This document shows, piece by piece, positions 29,896-36,463 of a stretch of 37,398 nucleotides of DNA. A program made the translations under genes and the position numbers. Location: positions 1 to 37,398 of the IMG/VR virus record IMGVR_UViG_3300046557_000146. One strand, given 5' to 3'. The notes under the pieces are model-generated. The model saw nothing but the letters and a program-made list of their open reading frames with translations, ran no database searches and was not told the origin of the DNA. Origin of the DNA: a virus. Each line of letters opens with the position of its first letter. The stretch's first letter is position 1.

Positions 29896-30342
29896 ATGCA
29901 GCGAACCGAGATTGTTTGTGGACTCCCGTGGCTTCAAGCGAAGCCGGAACTCGCCATCTTTAAGGAACTCAGCTTCGCCTGCGTCTACGCGGTCGGTCCC
30001 TCCGGGGGCCGGCCGGTACGCATTGGCTGGGCCAAGCAGCTGAAGGACAAGCTCGCCGAGCTGCAACCTGGCTGCTGGAAAGCGCTGTCCGTTCACGACG
30101 TCATGTGGACCGTGGGCGACATGCTCGCCGTCCGCCTTCTGGGCGAGACGACCGCTCTGCTCGACGGGGCGAAGCGACGGCTGACTGGTGACTGGTTCGA
30201 CGTCACGGCCGAGCTGGCTCAGCAAACGCTCCGCATCGCCAGGGAGAAGTCTGGCGTCCCCACCTTCACCCATGCCGAGATGCTCGACAAGGTGAGGGCG
30301 GAGCGCAAGCGACGGATCGACCTAGCGGTCAAGCACGCCTGA
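29896..30342 (+). CDS. GIY-YIG-like (T5orf172/Mug113-type) protein
   Basis: A 148-aa protein on the plus strand. FACVYAVGPSGGRPVRIGWA (about 28-47) followed by LAELQPGCW has the layout of the T5orf172/Mug113 branch of GIY-YIG nucleases, with Tyr in CVYAVG and RIGWA in place of YIG. The usual catalytic Arg after the second strand appears to be Lys, and Glu in LLGETTALL may be the metal ligand. Nuclease activity is therefore uncertain. Start: ATG at 29896 with only a weak AAGTGG site; an in-frame ATG at 29860 is within the operator. It converges with the gene at 30329, overlapping by 14 bp. Confidence 0.6.
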   Translation: MQRTEIVCGLPWLQAKPELAIFKELSFACVYAVGPSGGRPVRIGWAKQLKDKLAELQPGCWKALSVHDVMWTVGDMLAVRLLGETTALLDGAKRRLTGDWFDVTAELAQQTLRIAREKSGVPTFTHAEMLDKVRAERKRRIDLAVKHA

Positions 30343-30541
30343 GCTGCTCGATGATGCTGAGCAGCTCGTTGTAGTCATCGCCGTCCGGTGGCTTGGAGTC
30401 GTTGTAACGTGGCGGCGTTCCATTGAGTCGCCGGTTAAGAGCATCGACCTCTTCCACCGCTCGCTTTGCGGTTTGCTCAAGCCGCATCAGATGCCGGATA
30501 CGAAAGACGGCGCGGATGGTCTGGAAAGTCTCGGTAATCAT
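30329..30541 (-). CDS. Hypothetical protein, 70 aa
   Basis: A 70-aa protein starting MITETFQTIRAVFRIRHLM, with AGAGGGAA before the ATG at 30541 and an ATGA overlap. Amphipathic helix (RLEQTAKRAVEEVDALNRRL), then a Pro/Asp linker and helix ELLSIIEQLRR. Convergent overlap with the plus-strand gene. Function unknown. Confidence 0.55.
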   Translation of the reverse strand: MITETFQTIRAVFRIRHLMRLEQTAKRAVEEVDALNRRLNGTPPRYNDSKPPDGDDYNELLSIIEQLRRA

Positions 30542-30783
30542 CGTTCCCTCTTGACGTAGGGGTGGTTGCACTCGCTGCCGTCCATGAAGCGATAGTGGAC
30601 CCTGCCTCCGCGGACCGCGGTGGCCTCAGCCGGCACGTTGAAGGCTGACACGTTCGCCACCCGCTCCAGGTGGAGAGCTGCCATGGTGCGGCCCGTCTGA
30701 GTCGCCTCACGCTGCAACATCATGGCGTGCCAGCCCCTAGCCCAGCCGCGAGCGTTGATCTCGTCGACCAATTTGCTCATCAT
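30538..30783 (-). CDS. Hypothetical protein, 81 aa
   Basis: An 81-aa protein starting MMSKLVDEINARGWARGW; two adjacent ATGs give either an ATGA or a TGATG junction. It contains a helix with Trp and Met followed by a beta half (RGGRVHYRFMDGSECNHPYV). Resembles small phage proteins with an ARGW...H pattern, role unknown. Confidence 0.55.
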   Translation of the reverse strand: MMSKLVDEINARGWARGWHAMMLQREATQTGRTMAALHLERVANVSAFNVPAEATAVRGGRVHYRFMDGSECNHPYVKRER

Positions 30784-31115
30784 GGCATCTCCGTGTACCA
30801 GGTGAACCAGTCGAGCTTCTCACCAAGATGGTCAGCCAGCGCTTCCAACTCATGGTCCTGGAGGCTGGGATAGGTCATCCTCAGCCAGTTGTCGTCGTTC
30901 TGCTTGAGCACGAAATGGATCGTAGGATATTCGGCCGATGGCTTTGGTACCCTGCGCTCCTTGATCTGGTCGATCGTCTCTTGCGCCTGTCGGAGCGCCT
31001 TGTTGCGCCGATCATCCATGGCGGCCTTGAAGAATCGACCCTTGCCGCTGTAGCTGACCCAGCAAGGCGGATCGATCGTGTAGGCCAGCTCCTTTACGTC
31101 TTGCTCGAAAGGCAC
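30780..31115 (-). CDS. Hypothetical protein, 111 aa
   Basis: A 111-aa protein with GTG start (VPFEQDVKELAYTIDPPCW); GGAG sits 8 bases before it and the gene overlaps the upstream one by 22 bp. Contains SYSGKGRFFKAAMDDRRNK, a helix, and LKQNDDNWLRMTYPSLQDHE. The longer frame to 31322 would lie over the upstream gene and has a low-complexity Arg-rich start, so it was rejected. Confidence 0.55.
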   Translation of the reverse strand: MPFEQDVKELAYTIDPPCWVSYSGKGRFFKAAMDDRRNKALRQAQETIDQIKERRVPKPSAEYPTIHFVLKQNDDNWLRMTYPSLQDHELEALADHLGEKLDWFTWYTEMP

Positions 31116-31393
31116 TTTTCGATCTCCTTGATGAAGCCGAGTAGGGCACCTGTGGTGATGGCGTAGCCGCCCTCGTAAGTCGCCGTCTCCAGGTAGAGCT
31201 TCTTCATCTGCTCCAGGACACGACGGAGATCCTTCGAAGGATCGCGACCGCAGTCCTCGAAGGCGACCTCTCGGCAGCGCCGCATCATGAACTCGTAGGC
31301 GCCTTCTCCGTCGTCCTTCCATCCCAGAGACCTCGCCGCCTTCAGGAGGTGGGCTCCGGTGCGACGTTCTCGTTCGGCCTGCTCGTCAGTCAT
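31094..31393 (-). CDS. Hypothetical helical protein, 99 aa
   Basis: A 99-aa protein starting MTDEQAERERRTGAHLLK, with GGAGG 5 bases before the ATG. Almost wholly helical (AYEFMMRRCREVAFEDCG, LRRVLEQMKKLYLE), ending GFIKEIEKCLSSKT. Function unknown. Confidence 0.6.
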   Translation of the reverse strand: MTDEQAERERRTGAHLLKAARSLGWKDDGEGAYEFMMRRCREVAFEDCGRDPSKDLRRVLEQMKKLYLETATYEGGYAITTGALLGFIKEIEKCLSSKT

Positions 31394-31408
31394 GAATACC
31401 TCCGATAG

Positions 31409-31439
31409 CGGCGCCGGCAGCGTGATGCGACCGGCGCCG
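31409..31439. terminator. GC-rich hairpin
   Basis: CGGCGCCGG and CCGGCGCCG, 9-bp stem with a 13-base loop, after the stop at 31447. On the plus strand TTTT follows; on the minus strand there is no T-run. Probable transcript end or 3' stabiliser. Confidence 0.5.
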
Positions 31440-31446
31440 GCTTTTG

Positions 31447-31974
31447 TCAGGCTTTGGCCAAGCTCTTCAGCTCAGCCTTGGTGTAGATGTTGCCGATCAC
31501 GTCGGTCGGCTTGCCGCGCAGATTGTCGATGATGTTGAGGAGTCCGCCGATCTTCGGCTTGAGCGTCTTCGCTTCCTTCACCGTGCATTCGTGCAGCCGC
31601 TTCCCGTTCGGCATCGGGTAATCCCAGAAGCCGACCTCGACGGCGTACTTGATCACCGAATCGCGCGCCTTCTCGGTGATCTGCTCCAGCTTCGCCTTGT
31701 GAGCGACCAGCTCGGCGCCGGTCTTGCGGGTCTTCTTGCTGGAGTGCAGCTTTCCATAGTTCAACGAGAACGAGGTCTCGATCGCGCTGATCAGCAGATC
31801 GCGGTTGCTGGGGTCGAACATCTGCTCGCGATACTCTTCGAGCAGGCCGTCACGACCAAGGCGTGGGTTCTGCTGTTCGAGCTGAACCAAAAGCTCCATC
31901 GTCGTCTGAGGCAGGCGGCTTTTTCGCGATCTGCGGGCCGGCGTCGATGTTTCATGAACCGTCTGTAGTGACAT
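31447..31974 (-). CDS. Hypothetical protein, 175 aa
   Basis: A 175-aa protein starting MSLQTVHETSTPARRSRKS, overlapping the zinc-ribbon gene by 23 bp. Basic N-terminus, central helices (LLISAIETSFSLNYGKL, VAHKAKLEQITEKARD), motif VGFWDYPMPNGKRLHECT and a C-terminal helix-rich part with TDVIGNIYTKAELKS. No recognised domain. Ends before the hairpin at 31409. Confidence 0.6.
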   Translation of the reverse strand: MSLQTVHETSTPARRSRKSRLPQTTMELLVQLEQQNPRLGRDGLLEEYREQMFDPSNRDLLISAIETSFSLNYGKLHSSKKTRKTGAELVAHKAKLEQITEKARDSVIKYAVEVGFWDYPMPNGKRLHECTVKEAKTLKPKIGGLLNIIDNLRGKPTDVIGNIYTKAELKSLAKA

Positions 31975-32824
31975 CCTCTAGTATCTCCTTTGCGAGGTTA
32001 TCCAAGTTAACGCCGAGCGACTCGGCCCACGTCTTCCATGCAGTTCCCTCGTCAGGCGATGGGTCGAACCCGTGCGAGCGAGCCAACTTCATGGCAAGAT
32101 TCTTCTTCAGAGAACTGATGCGCGCCCTCTTCAGGCTCCGGTTCTCCCGACAATCCGAACACAAGAAAAACCGAAAATCTGCGTTCTGCTCGATAGGCTT
32201 CCCGCACTCGCAATCTTTCGGGTACTCGCATTCCTTGCAGAGACTGCGATATTTGCCTTTGAGATTTAGGGGTTTGATCCACTGTTCGTGCTCGCAGGCC
32301 AGGCACTGACACATCCAAGGAATTTGCCCTCCCGGTATTGCTGGCTTGATTGGAGGTCCCCGATACAGAGCCTTCCACTTGCCTTGAAATATTTGGCCGG
32401 TCAGGTCCTCAGGGAGGTTCCCACGTTTTCCGCCTTTGCCAATCCTCGGCTTTCCAGGTGATGCGTAAACAGTATTGTCGTCGCTCCGTGGACGTCCAAT
32501 TGGTCTGCGAGGCAATCCGCTGAGAGGATCGATTACGAGAGGAGGGGGCGGCTTCCGTGTCCGTCGCGGCTTAGCTGGCGCATAGATCTTGGTGTCGACG
32601 GCCTTCAATCGACCGCGCGGACGTTTCGGCAGGATGCCTCCGGTCGACTCTCGAACCGTGCGGATGAAGCCGTCGAAGACAGCCTTGTGGAGCCGATCGA
32701 GATCGAGTGGGCCTTTGTACCAAATCTGACGGGATGCATCCGTTACATGAAGGTATGGTGCATCCGCAGCCTGCTTGACGATCTCGGATCGGATCGCCTT
32801 CGCAAGCCAGTCATCCTGCTGCAC
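31952..32824 (-). CDS. Zinc-ribbon protein with DLTGQ-type DNA-binding motif
   Basis: A 290-aa protein with GTG start (VQQDDWLAKAIRSEI), AAGGAG 7-8 bases before it. Residues about 75-125 are basic and Pro-rich (PAKPRRTRKPPPP, GLPRRPIGRPRSDD) with two related segments reading KIYAPAKPR and TVYASPGKPR. The core EDLTGQIFQGKW then WMCQCLACEHEQWIKPLNL and CKECE follows the LTGQ...W.C.C.C...L pattern of a zinc ribbon found in phage endonuclease-like proteins. A second pair, CECGKP and CSDC, follows. No nuclease motif is seen. GC content is visibly lower than in neighbours, suggesting recent transfer. Confidence 0.65.
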   Translation of the reverse strand: MQQDDWLAKAIRSEIVKQAADAPYLHVTDASRQIWYKGPLDLDRLHKAVFDGFIRTVRESTGGILPKRPRGRLKAVDTKIYAPAKPRRTRKPPPPLVIDPLSGLPRRPIGRPRSDDNTVYASPGKPRIGKGGKRGNLPEDLTGQIFQGKWKALYRGPPIKPAIPGGQIPWMCQCLACEHEQWIKPLNLKGKYRSLCKECEYPKDCECGKPIEQNADFRFFLCSDCRENRSLKRARISSLKKNLAMKLARSHGFDPSPDEGTAWKTWAESLGVNLDNLAKEILEDVTTDGS

Positions 32825-33356
32825 GGAGAAGCTCCTTCTCAGCTCTGGTGACGCCCTCCCACGCTTCGTACCAGATGCCCATGTTGTACGTTCGGACATT
32901 GGCGAGAAGCGGCAGCAGCGCCAACTTCTCCGGGATGTAGGCGTACTTGGCGAAGCGTCGGTCGTTCGCGACGATGTCGGCCGTGTTGCTGATGGTGTCG
33001 GCGCACTTGATCATCTGCCCGCGCCAGGAAGCGCCGGCCAGATATTGCCGATCGATCCGCTTGCGGACGTCGCGGAGGCCGTGCTCCTGTCGGCTAACGT
33101 CGGTCACCTCAAGAACCAGGTCAGCAACCGCTTGACCGAACTCGACGAGGAGCATCCCATAGCGGACCTCGGTATCTTCGATCACGTCGTGCAGCCATCC
33201 AGCAGCAACCACGTCTGGCTCTGCCGAATAACGCAGCAGGGTCGACGCCACCTCTTGGAGGTGATGCCAGTACGGCTCGCCCTTGTATTTGCGCTTCTGG
33301 TCGCCGTGCGCCTTGATGGCGTATTCCTTGGCTCTGTGGATCAGATCCAGTTCCAT
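32811..33356 (-). CDS. MESH1/SpoT-like (p)ppGpp hydrolase
   Basis: A 181-aa HD-domain protein, the length of MESH1 (179 aa). Motifs match the small alarmone hydrolase family: AHGDQKRKYKGEPYWHH (residues 16-32), WLHDVIEDT (54-62, His56, Asp57, Glu60, Asp61), FGQAVADLVLEVTD, and KCADTISN (117-124, Asp120, Asn124). These are the metal ligands and phosphate-binding residues for removing the 3' pyrophosphate of (p)ppGpp. No synthetase or ACT domain. In a phage it would lower host stringent signalling. Start: AGAGGG upstream of the ATG at 33356, one base after the preceding stop. Confidence 0.85.
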   Translation of the reverse strand: MELDLIHRAKEYAIKAHGDQKRKYKGEPYWHHLQEVASTLLRYSAEPDVVAAGWLHDVIEDTEVRYGMLLVEFGQAVADLVLEVTDVSRQEHGLRDVRKRIDRQYLAGASWRGQMIKCADTISNTADIVANDRRFAKYAYIPEKLALLPLLANVRTYNMGIWYEAWEGVTRAEKELLRAAG

Positions 33357-33357
33357 G

Positions 33358-33555
33358 TCAGGCGGCCCTCTGGTTGTCGTTGACTGGCATCTCGATGCCG
33401 TCGAGGCGGACCGCCAGGACGTGGATGTCCTGCGTGATCTCTTCCTTCCAGCCGTAGCCGGTGACGGTGCGGTGCATATGGGTGAAGGTGCGCTGGCCGA
33501 GGACCAGCGTGGTGAAGGGCAGGCGAGTGCCCGGCGGAACGGCAATGGCGAACAT
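33358..33555 (-). CDS. Hypothetical protein, 65 aa
   Basis: A 65-aa protein starting MFAIAVPPGTRLPFTTLVL, overlapping the upstream stop as TGATG. Beta-rich (THMHRTVTGYGWKEEI, IHVLAVRLDGIEM), ending PVNDNQRAA with a NDN motif. May be a small beta barrel. Function unknown. Confidence 0.6.
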   Translation of the reverse strand: MFAIAVPPGTRLPFTTLVLGQRTFTHMHRTVTGYGWKEEITQDIHVLAVRLDGIEMPVNDNQRAA

Positions 33556-33794
33556 CAGATCCTCATGAGTTTGCGGCGCTGCGTCGTGCTCAGTCCGAGC
33601 AGCAGGCAGGCCAGTTCGTGGCCTTCGGTGTCGCCGCTCGCCAGGGCGCTCTCGATGCAGCCCTTGACGTGGACGTCGCGGACGTTGCCGTCGTCGAGGA
33701 CTACGTGGAGAGCGCCCCAGGATGGGTTGTCCTGGTGGTAGGCACGGAACCGGTCAGTGACCTCTGGCAGTGAGAAGGAGTTGCTGGGCTTCAT
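33555..33794 (-). CDS. Hypothetical protein, 79 aa
   Basis: A 79-aa protein starting MKPSNSFSLPEVTDRFRAY, with AAGGAT 7 bases before the ATG at 33794 and a double operator-like site just upstream. Contains WGALHVVLDDGNVRDVHVKGC and a C-terminal helix LACLLLGLSTTQRRKLMRI. The upstream ATG at 33848 lies in the operator. First gene of the operon that holds the MESH1-like gene. Function unknown. Confidence 0.6.
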   Translation of the reverse strand: MKPSNSFSLPEVTDRFRAYHQDNPSWGALHVVLDDGNVRDVHVKGCIESALASGDTEGHELACLLLGLSTTQRRKLMRI

Positions 33795-33805
33795 TTGCGG
33801 TATCC

Positions 33806-33834
33806 TTGCACGAATGAAAATTGCATTCAAGCAA
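33806..33834. promoter_or_regulatory. Operator-like pair upstream of the alarmone operon
   Basis: TTGCATTCAAGCAA (33821-33834, exact consensus) and a partial site TTGCACGAATGAAA (33806-33819), starts 15 bp apart. A CATAAT-like -10 lies at 33839-33844 on the minus strand, so the site would cover the transcription start. Confidence 0.7.
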
Positions 33835-33925
33835 AGATTATGGCACACCAGACCAGCGCCGAGACGCCGAGAGCGGTCAGGATAGTCCTGGCGCTTATGA
33901 ACTCGGACGCTGGAGCCTGGAGCAT
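33827..33925 (-). CDS. Small membrane peptide, 32 aa
   Basis: A 32-aa frame starting MLQAPASEFISARTILTAL and ending GVSALVWCAIIFA, a single hydrophobic helix of about 17 residues at the C-terminus. AAGGAA lies 7 bases before the ATG. Its stop overlaps the operator pair. Single-pass inner-membrane peptides of this kind are common in phages, for example as lysis or exclusion modulators, but no role is shown here. Confidence 0.5.
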   Translation of the reverse strand: MLQAPASEFISARTILTALGVSALVWCAIIFA

Positions 33926-33957
33926 GCTGTTTTCCTTGCTGATGTTGATTGACTGGA

Positions 33958-33983
33958 TCAGGCGGCGATTTGCTTCCGCCTGA
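33958..33983 (-). terminator. Hairpin after the zinc-ribbon gene
   Basis: TCAGGCGG, 10-base loop, CCGCCTGA: a perfect 8-bp stem immediately after the stop codon at 33984. No T-run, so a weak terminator or mRNA 3' structure. Confidence 0.45.
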
Positions 33984-34193
33984 CTACTGCACCGCGCCGC
34001 AGCTGTTGCAGATGAACACGCCCTGATCCTTGTTCCAGTCCCAATCGGACTCGATGCCGGCCTCGGTGCATTCGCAGCCGATGTCCTCGGCCTCGCAGAT
34101 CGGCTCGGCACCATCGTCAGTGTCGTCCTCTCCGTTCAAGATCGCTTGCCTGCGCTTCAGCAGCTCGGCGACTTCCTTATCGCTAATGGTCAC
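33984..34193 (-). CDS. Small zinc-ribbon-like protein, 69 aa
   Basis: A 69-aa protein starting MTISDKEVAELLKRRQ. A helical N-terminus and acidic linker are followed by Cys pairs (CEAEDIGCEC and ICNSCGAV) that could form a zinc ribbon. It might contact nucleic acid or polymerase; no family was fixed. Overlaps the 58-aa gene by 11 bp. Confidence 0.6.
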   Translation of the reverse strand: MTISDKEVAELLKRRQAILNGEDDTDDGAEPICEAEDIGCECTEAGIESDWDWNKDQGVFICNSCGAVQ

Positions 34194-34359
34194 GATCGGC
34201 CTCGCTGTTCTCGACCTTGATCTTGAAATGCTGCGAGATGCGGCCGGTCGACTGGCTGATCTCCAAGATGCCGTGGCTTGCGCGGTCGATGGAGAGCCCC
34301 CGCTCTTCGAGGGCCTTCATCATGATCCGCTGGATTTCGCGGGTGGAATACAGCTTCAT
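34183..34359 (-). CDS. Short hypothetical protein, 58 aa
   Basis: A 58-aa frame starting MKLYSTREIQRIMMKALEE, in an ATGA overlap with the upstream gene. The sequence ALEERGLSIDRASHGILEIS could form an HTH-like helical pair, but this is weak. Supported by overlap on both ends and by filling a gap. Confidence 0.55.
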   Translation of the reverse strand: MKLYSTREIQRIMMKALEERGLSIDRASHGILEISQSTGRISQHFKIKVENSEADRDH

Positions 34360-34616
34360 GATCCGATCACCTCGTGCTCAGTTACCTCGACGCGAGGCTC
34401 CGAGTTGTAATGGTCGATGTAAGTGACCTTGGCTGCCTCCAGCTCATCTTCCCAGTTGTCGACCGTCACATTCGGCTTCTCATCGTTGATGAGGTCGTTG
34501 AAGATGATGTTGACCAGCGCCACCGCTTCGAGATCAGCCAGCGTCTTGGACGCGCAGACCTTGACGATGACGCCCGGAACGTAATGGTGCTCGCCTTCGA
34601 CGATCCATACCTTCAC
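34356..34616 (-). CDS. Hypothetical protein, 86 aa
   Basis: An 86-aa protein starting MKVWIVEGEHHYVPGVIVK, in ATGA overlaps at both ends. Beta-alpha-beta pattern: VWIVEGEHHYVPGV, ADLEAVALVNIIFNDLI, then an acidic segment DNWEDELEAAK. Resembles small phage proteins that start VWIVE; role unknown. Confidence 0.6.
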   Translation of the reverse strand: MKVWIVEGEHHYVPGVIVKVCASKTLADLEAVALVNIIFNDLINDEKPNVTVDNWEDELEAAKVTYIDHYNSEPRVEVTEHEVIGS

Positions 34617-34990
34617 AGCTCGTAGCTCCTCTGTCCTGCGATGTCGCGAGCGATTTCAATGTGCCTCTCGGCAATCACGTCACCGTCGTAGTTGTCGCGC
34701 CGCCACTGCGCCGCTTCGTCGAAGGTGCGAGCCTCGTGCAGGTCTTTCTCGCCCTCATAGCCGGCGTTGTAGACCACGACGTAGACCGGGATGCGAGCCC
34801 GGGCGTCAGCCACCTTGGTCAGCGCCAGGTCCAGATCGTCCCGCAGGGTGCGGGCCTGGAGCGGTGTGAGATGGCCGGTAGAGAGCGTGCCGCCCCGAGG
34901 ACCGTTGAGGAACAGGACCACGACGTCGTTCTCGCCGTCGTCATAGGCGCGGCCTGATGTGTAGGCGTTGATGAACTCACGAACCGGCAT
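34613..34990 (-). CDS. Hypothetical protein, 125 aa
   Basis: A 125-aa protein starting MPVREFINAYTSGRAYDD. A central helix (LTPLQARTLRDDLDLALTK) is followed by a beta strand and a helix (ARTFDEAAQWRRDNYDG). Alternating helix and strand suggests a compact alpha/beta protein. Overlaps its upstream neighbour by 14 bp. Not recognised. Confidence 0.6.
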   Translation of the reverse strand: MPVREFINAYTSGRAYDDGENDVVVLFLNGPRGGTLSTGHLTPLQARTLRDDLDLALTKVADARARIPVYVVVYNAGYEGEKDLHEARTFDEAAQWRRDNYDGDVIAERHIEIARDIAGQRSYEL

Positions 34991-35303
34991 CTTCGTCCTC
35001 CTCTTCTTCCTCTTCCTCGTCCTCTTCGAGGTCGGGTTCGGGCAGGTTCTGGAGCTTCTCGATCAACTCGCGAGATGCCTTGGCGTCGTCCGGCCGATCA
35101 TTATCGTCGTCGATATCCTGGACCGTCGACAGAGCGCCGATGATGTGGTCGAGGTTATCCCGAAGGAGCTTCTCGATGCCCTTCAGGCGGTGGACCTCCG
35201 CGACGGCGATATCCGTCACCAGCTCTGCGCCATCCTCGACGGCGATGCTGATGCCGAGCGCCTCGTTCACGTAGTCCATGTAGTCGCATGCAGAGACGGT
35301 CAT
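34977..35303 (-). CDS. Acidic hypothetical protein, 108 aa
   Basis: A 108-aa protein starting MTVSACDYMDYVNEALG; GAGGAAG precedes the ATG at 35303. Helical middle (VAEVHRLKGIEKLLRDNL), then an Asp-rich segment (DIDDDNDRPDD) and an extreme Glu/Asp tail (EEDEEEEEEEDED). Possibly a DNA mimic or ion-binding tail; function unknown. Confidence 0.6.
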   Translation of the reverse strand: MTVSACDYMDYVNEALGISIAVEDGAELVTDIAVAEVHRLKGIEKLLRDNLDHIIGALSTVQDIDDDNDRPDDAKASRELIEKLQNLPEPDLEEDEEEEEEEDEDAGS

Positions 35304-35980
35304 TTCCGCTTCCTCGTGTGTGATCCATAGCCGCCCCTGATCCACTCCTCGCGAGGGATCAGATCGTACTTCTCGCCGAGCCACTTGATGAACTCGGCCG
35401 GCTTCTCGTTGGAGGCGAAGGCCTGTTCGACGCGCTCCGGATGATCCTCGGGAAACTCGCGATATCCCCACTGTTTCGAGGACTCGAGCTGGCAGCCGAC
35501 CAGATAGTCGTCGAACGCATGCCGGTACGCGACCAGCGGAGCGATCTTGTTCGGATCTGGCAGGGCGTGATCGTAGATCACGGGCTCGCCTTCATCGTTG
35601 CGGGCGTAGCCCAGGATCATCGGGATCACCTCCCAGTCATAGGCCGAACCGTCGAAGAAGCTCCGATTGTGCCTGGTGCAGATGTTGTAGATCTTCAGGC
35701 ACCACTGGCCGAGCACGATCGACTGATGCCGCAGCTCGACCGAGCCGATGCCTTCGCGCAACTCGACCCAGTCCTTGTGGTGCTGAGAGATCGTCTCGTG
35801 CAATGTCCACTCGCACAGGCATTCCCAGACGCACAGCCCAGCCTCCATTTCGAGGTGAGTGTATTGCTTCGCGTCCAGCAGCTCGATGATCTTGTCGGCG
35901 AACGCCGGGATATCGATCAGGCCATGCGGGTTCGGCACGACCTGGCGCAGCAGCGTCTCGAGTTCCTTGTTCACGGTCAT
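35300..35980 (-). CDS. Hypothetical protein, 226 aa
   Basis: A 226-aa protein starting MTVNKELETLLRQVVP, in ATGA overlaps at both ends. Contains a Cys/Trp-rich helix (GLCVWECLCEWTLHETIS), WCLKIYNICTRHNRSFFD, then RHAFDDYLVGCQLES. The C-terminus is basic (GYGSHTRKRK). The larger frame to 36133 lies over the upstream gene. No domain recognised. Confidence 0.6.
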   Translation of the reverse strand: MTVNKELETLLRQVVPNPHGLIDIPAFADKIIELLDAKQYTHLEMEAGLCVWECLCEWTLHETISQHHKDWVELREGIGSVELRHQSIVLGQWCLKIYNICTRHNRSFFDGSAYDWEVIPMILGYARNDEGEPVIYDHALPDPNKIAPLVAYRHAFDDYLVGCQLESSKQWGYREFPEDHPERVEQAFASNEKPAEFIKWLGEKYDLIPREEWIRGGYGSHTRKRK

Positions 35981-36267
35981 TGTCCGATCATCTTCAGGTG
36001 AGCTTCCATCTCGGCTCGGGTGGCGGCATCCTTGCGCAGCCACTCGTCGTAGAGAGGCTTCAGCGACGGCGCGATGCTGATCTCGATGTGAACAACTCCG
36101 GTCGGACACCAGCTGTCCGCGACCGGGTAGCACTTGATGCAGCTGATCTTGCCGGTGTCCTGCCCATGATCGTCGAGTACGCCATCGAGCAGATGGATGT
36201 CTTCGAGGATGCGGCAGTAGGAGCAGCGCTCGGCATCTGCCGGATCGTGCTTGAAGATCCTGGCCAT
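35977..36267 (-). CDS. Cys-rich hypothetical protein, 96 aa
   Basis: A 96-aa protein starting MARIFKHDPADAERC. Cys pairs CSYC (15-18) and CIKC, with further Cys (SWCPTG), suggest a zinc site. The C-terminal helix is charged (YDEWLRKDAATRAEMEAHL). Follows the 64-aa gene after a one-base gap. Function unknown. Confidence 0.6.
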   Translation of the reverse strand: MARIFKHDPADAERCSYCRILEDIHLLDGVLDDHGQDTGKISCIKCYPVADSWCPTGVVHIEISIAPSLKPLYDEWLRKDAATRAEMEAHLKMIGQ

Positions 36268-36268
36268 C

Positions 36269-36463
36269 TCACTCGTCTCCCTGCACGTTGCGGACTATCG
36301 CCCGCAGTTCGAAGAAGATTTCGTTGCGAGCCGGATCATCGGGGCCGACGTTCTCGATGAACCACCATGCGAGAGACAGCGCACGCTCTGCGGGGAACGG
36401 GCAAATCTCGTCGAAGAGAGCCTTGGCCTGACGGAACTGAGCGTGAGTCTTCTTGAGCGCCAT
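36269..36463 (-). CDS. Hypothetical protein, 64 aa
   Basis: A 64-aa protein starting MALKKTHAQFRQAKALFDE, with a helix-rich sequence (ERALSLAWWFIENVG) and an amphipathic C-terminus (EIFFELRAIVRNVQGDE). Joins its upstream neighbour as TAATG-like overlap of one base. Function unknown. Confidence 0.55.
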   Translation of the reverse strand: MALKKTHAQFRQAKALFDEICPFPAERALSLAWWFIENVGPDDPARNEIFFELRAIVRNVQGDE

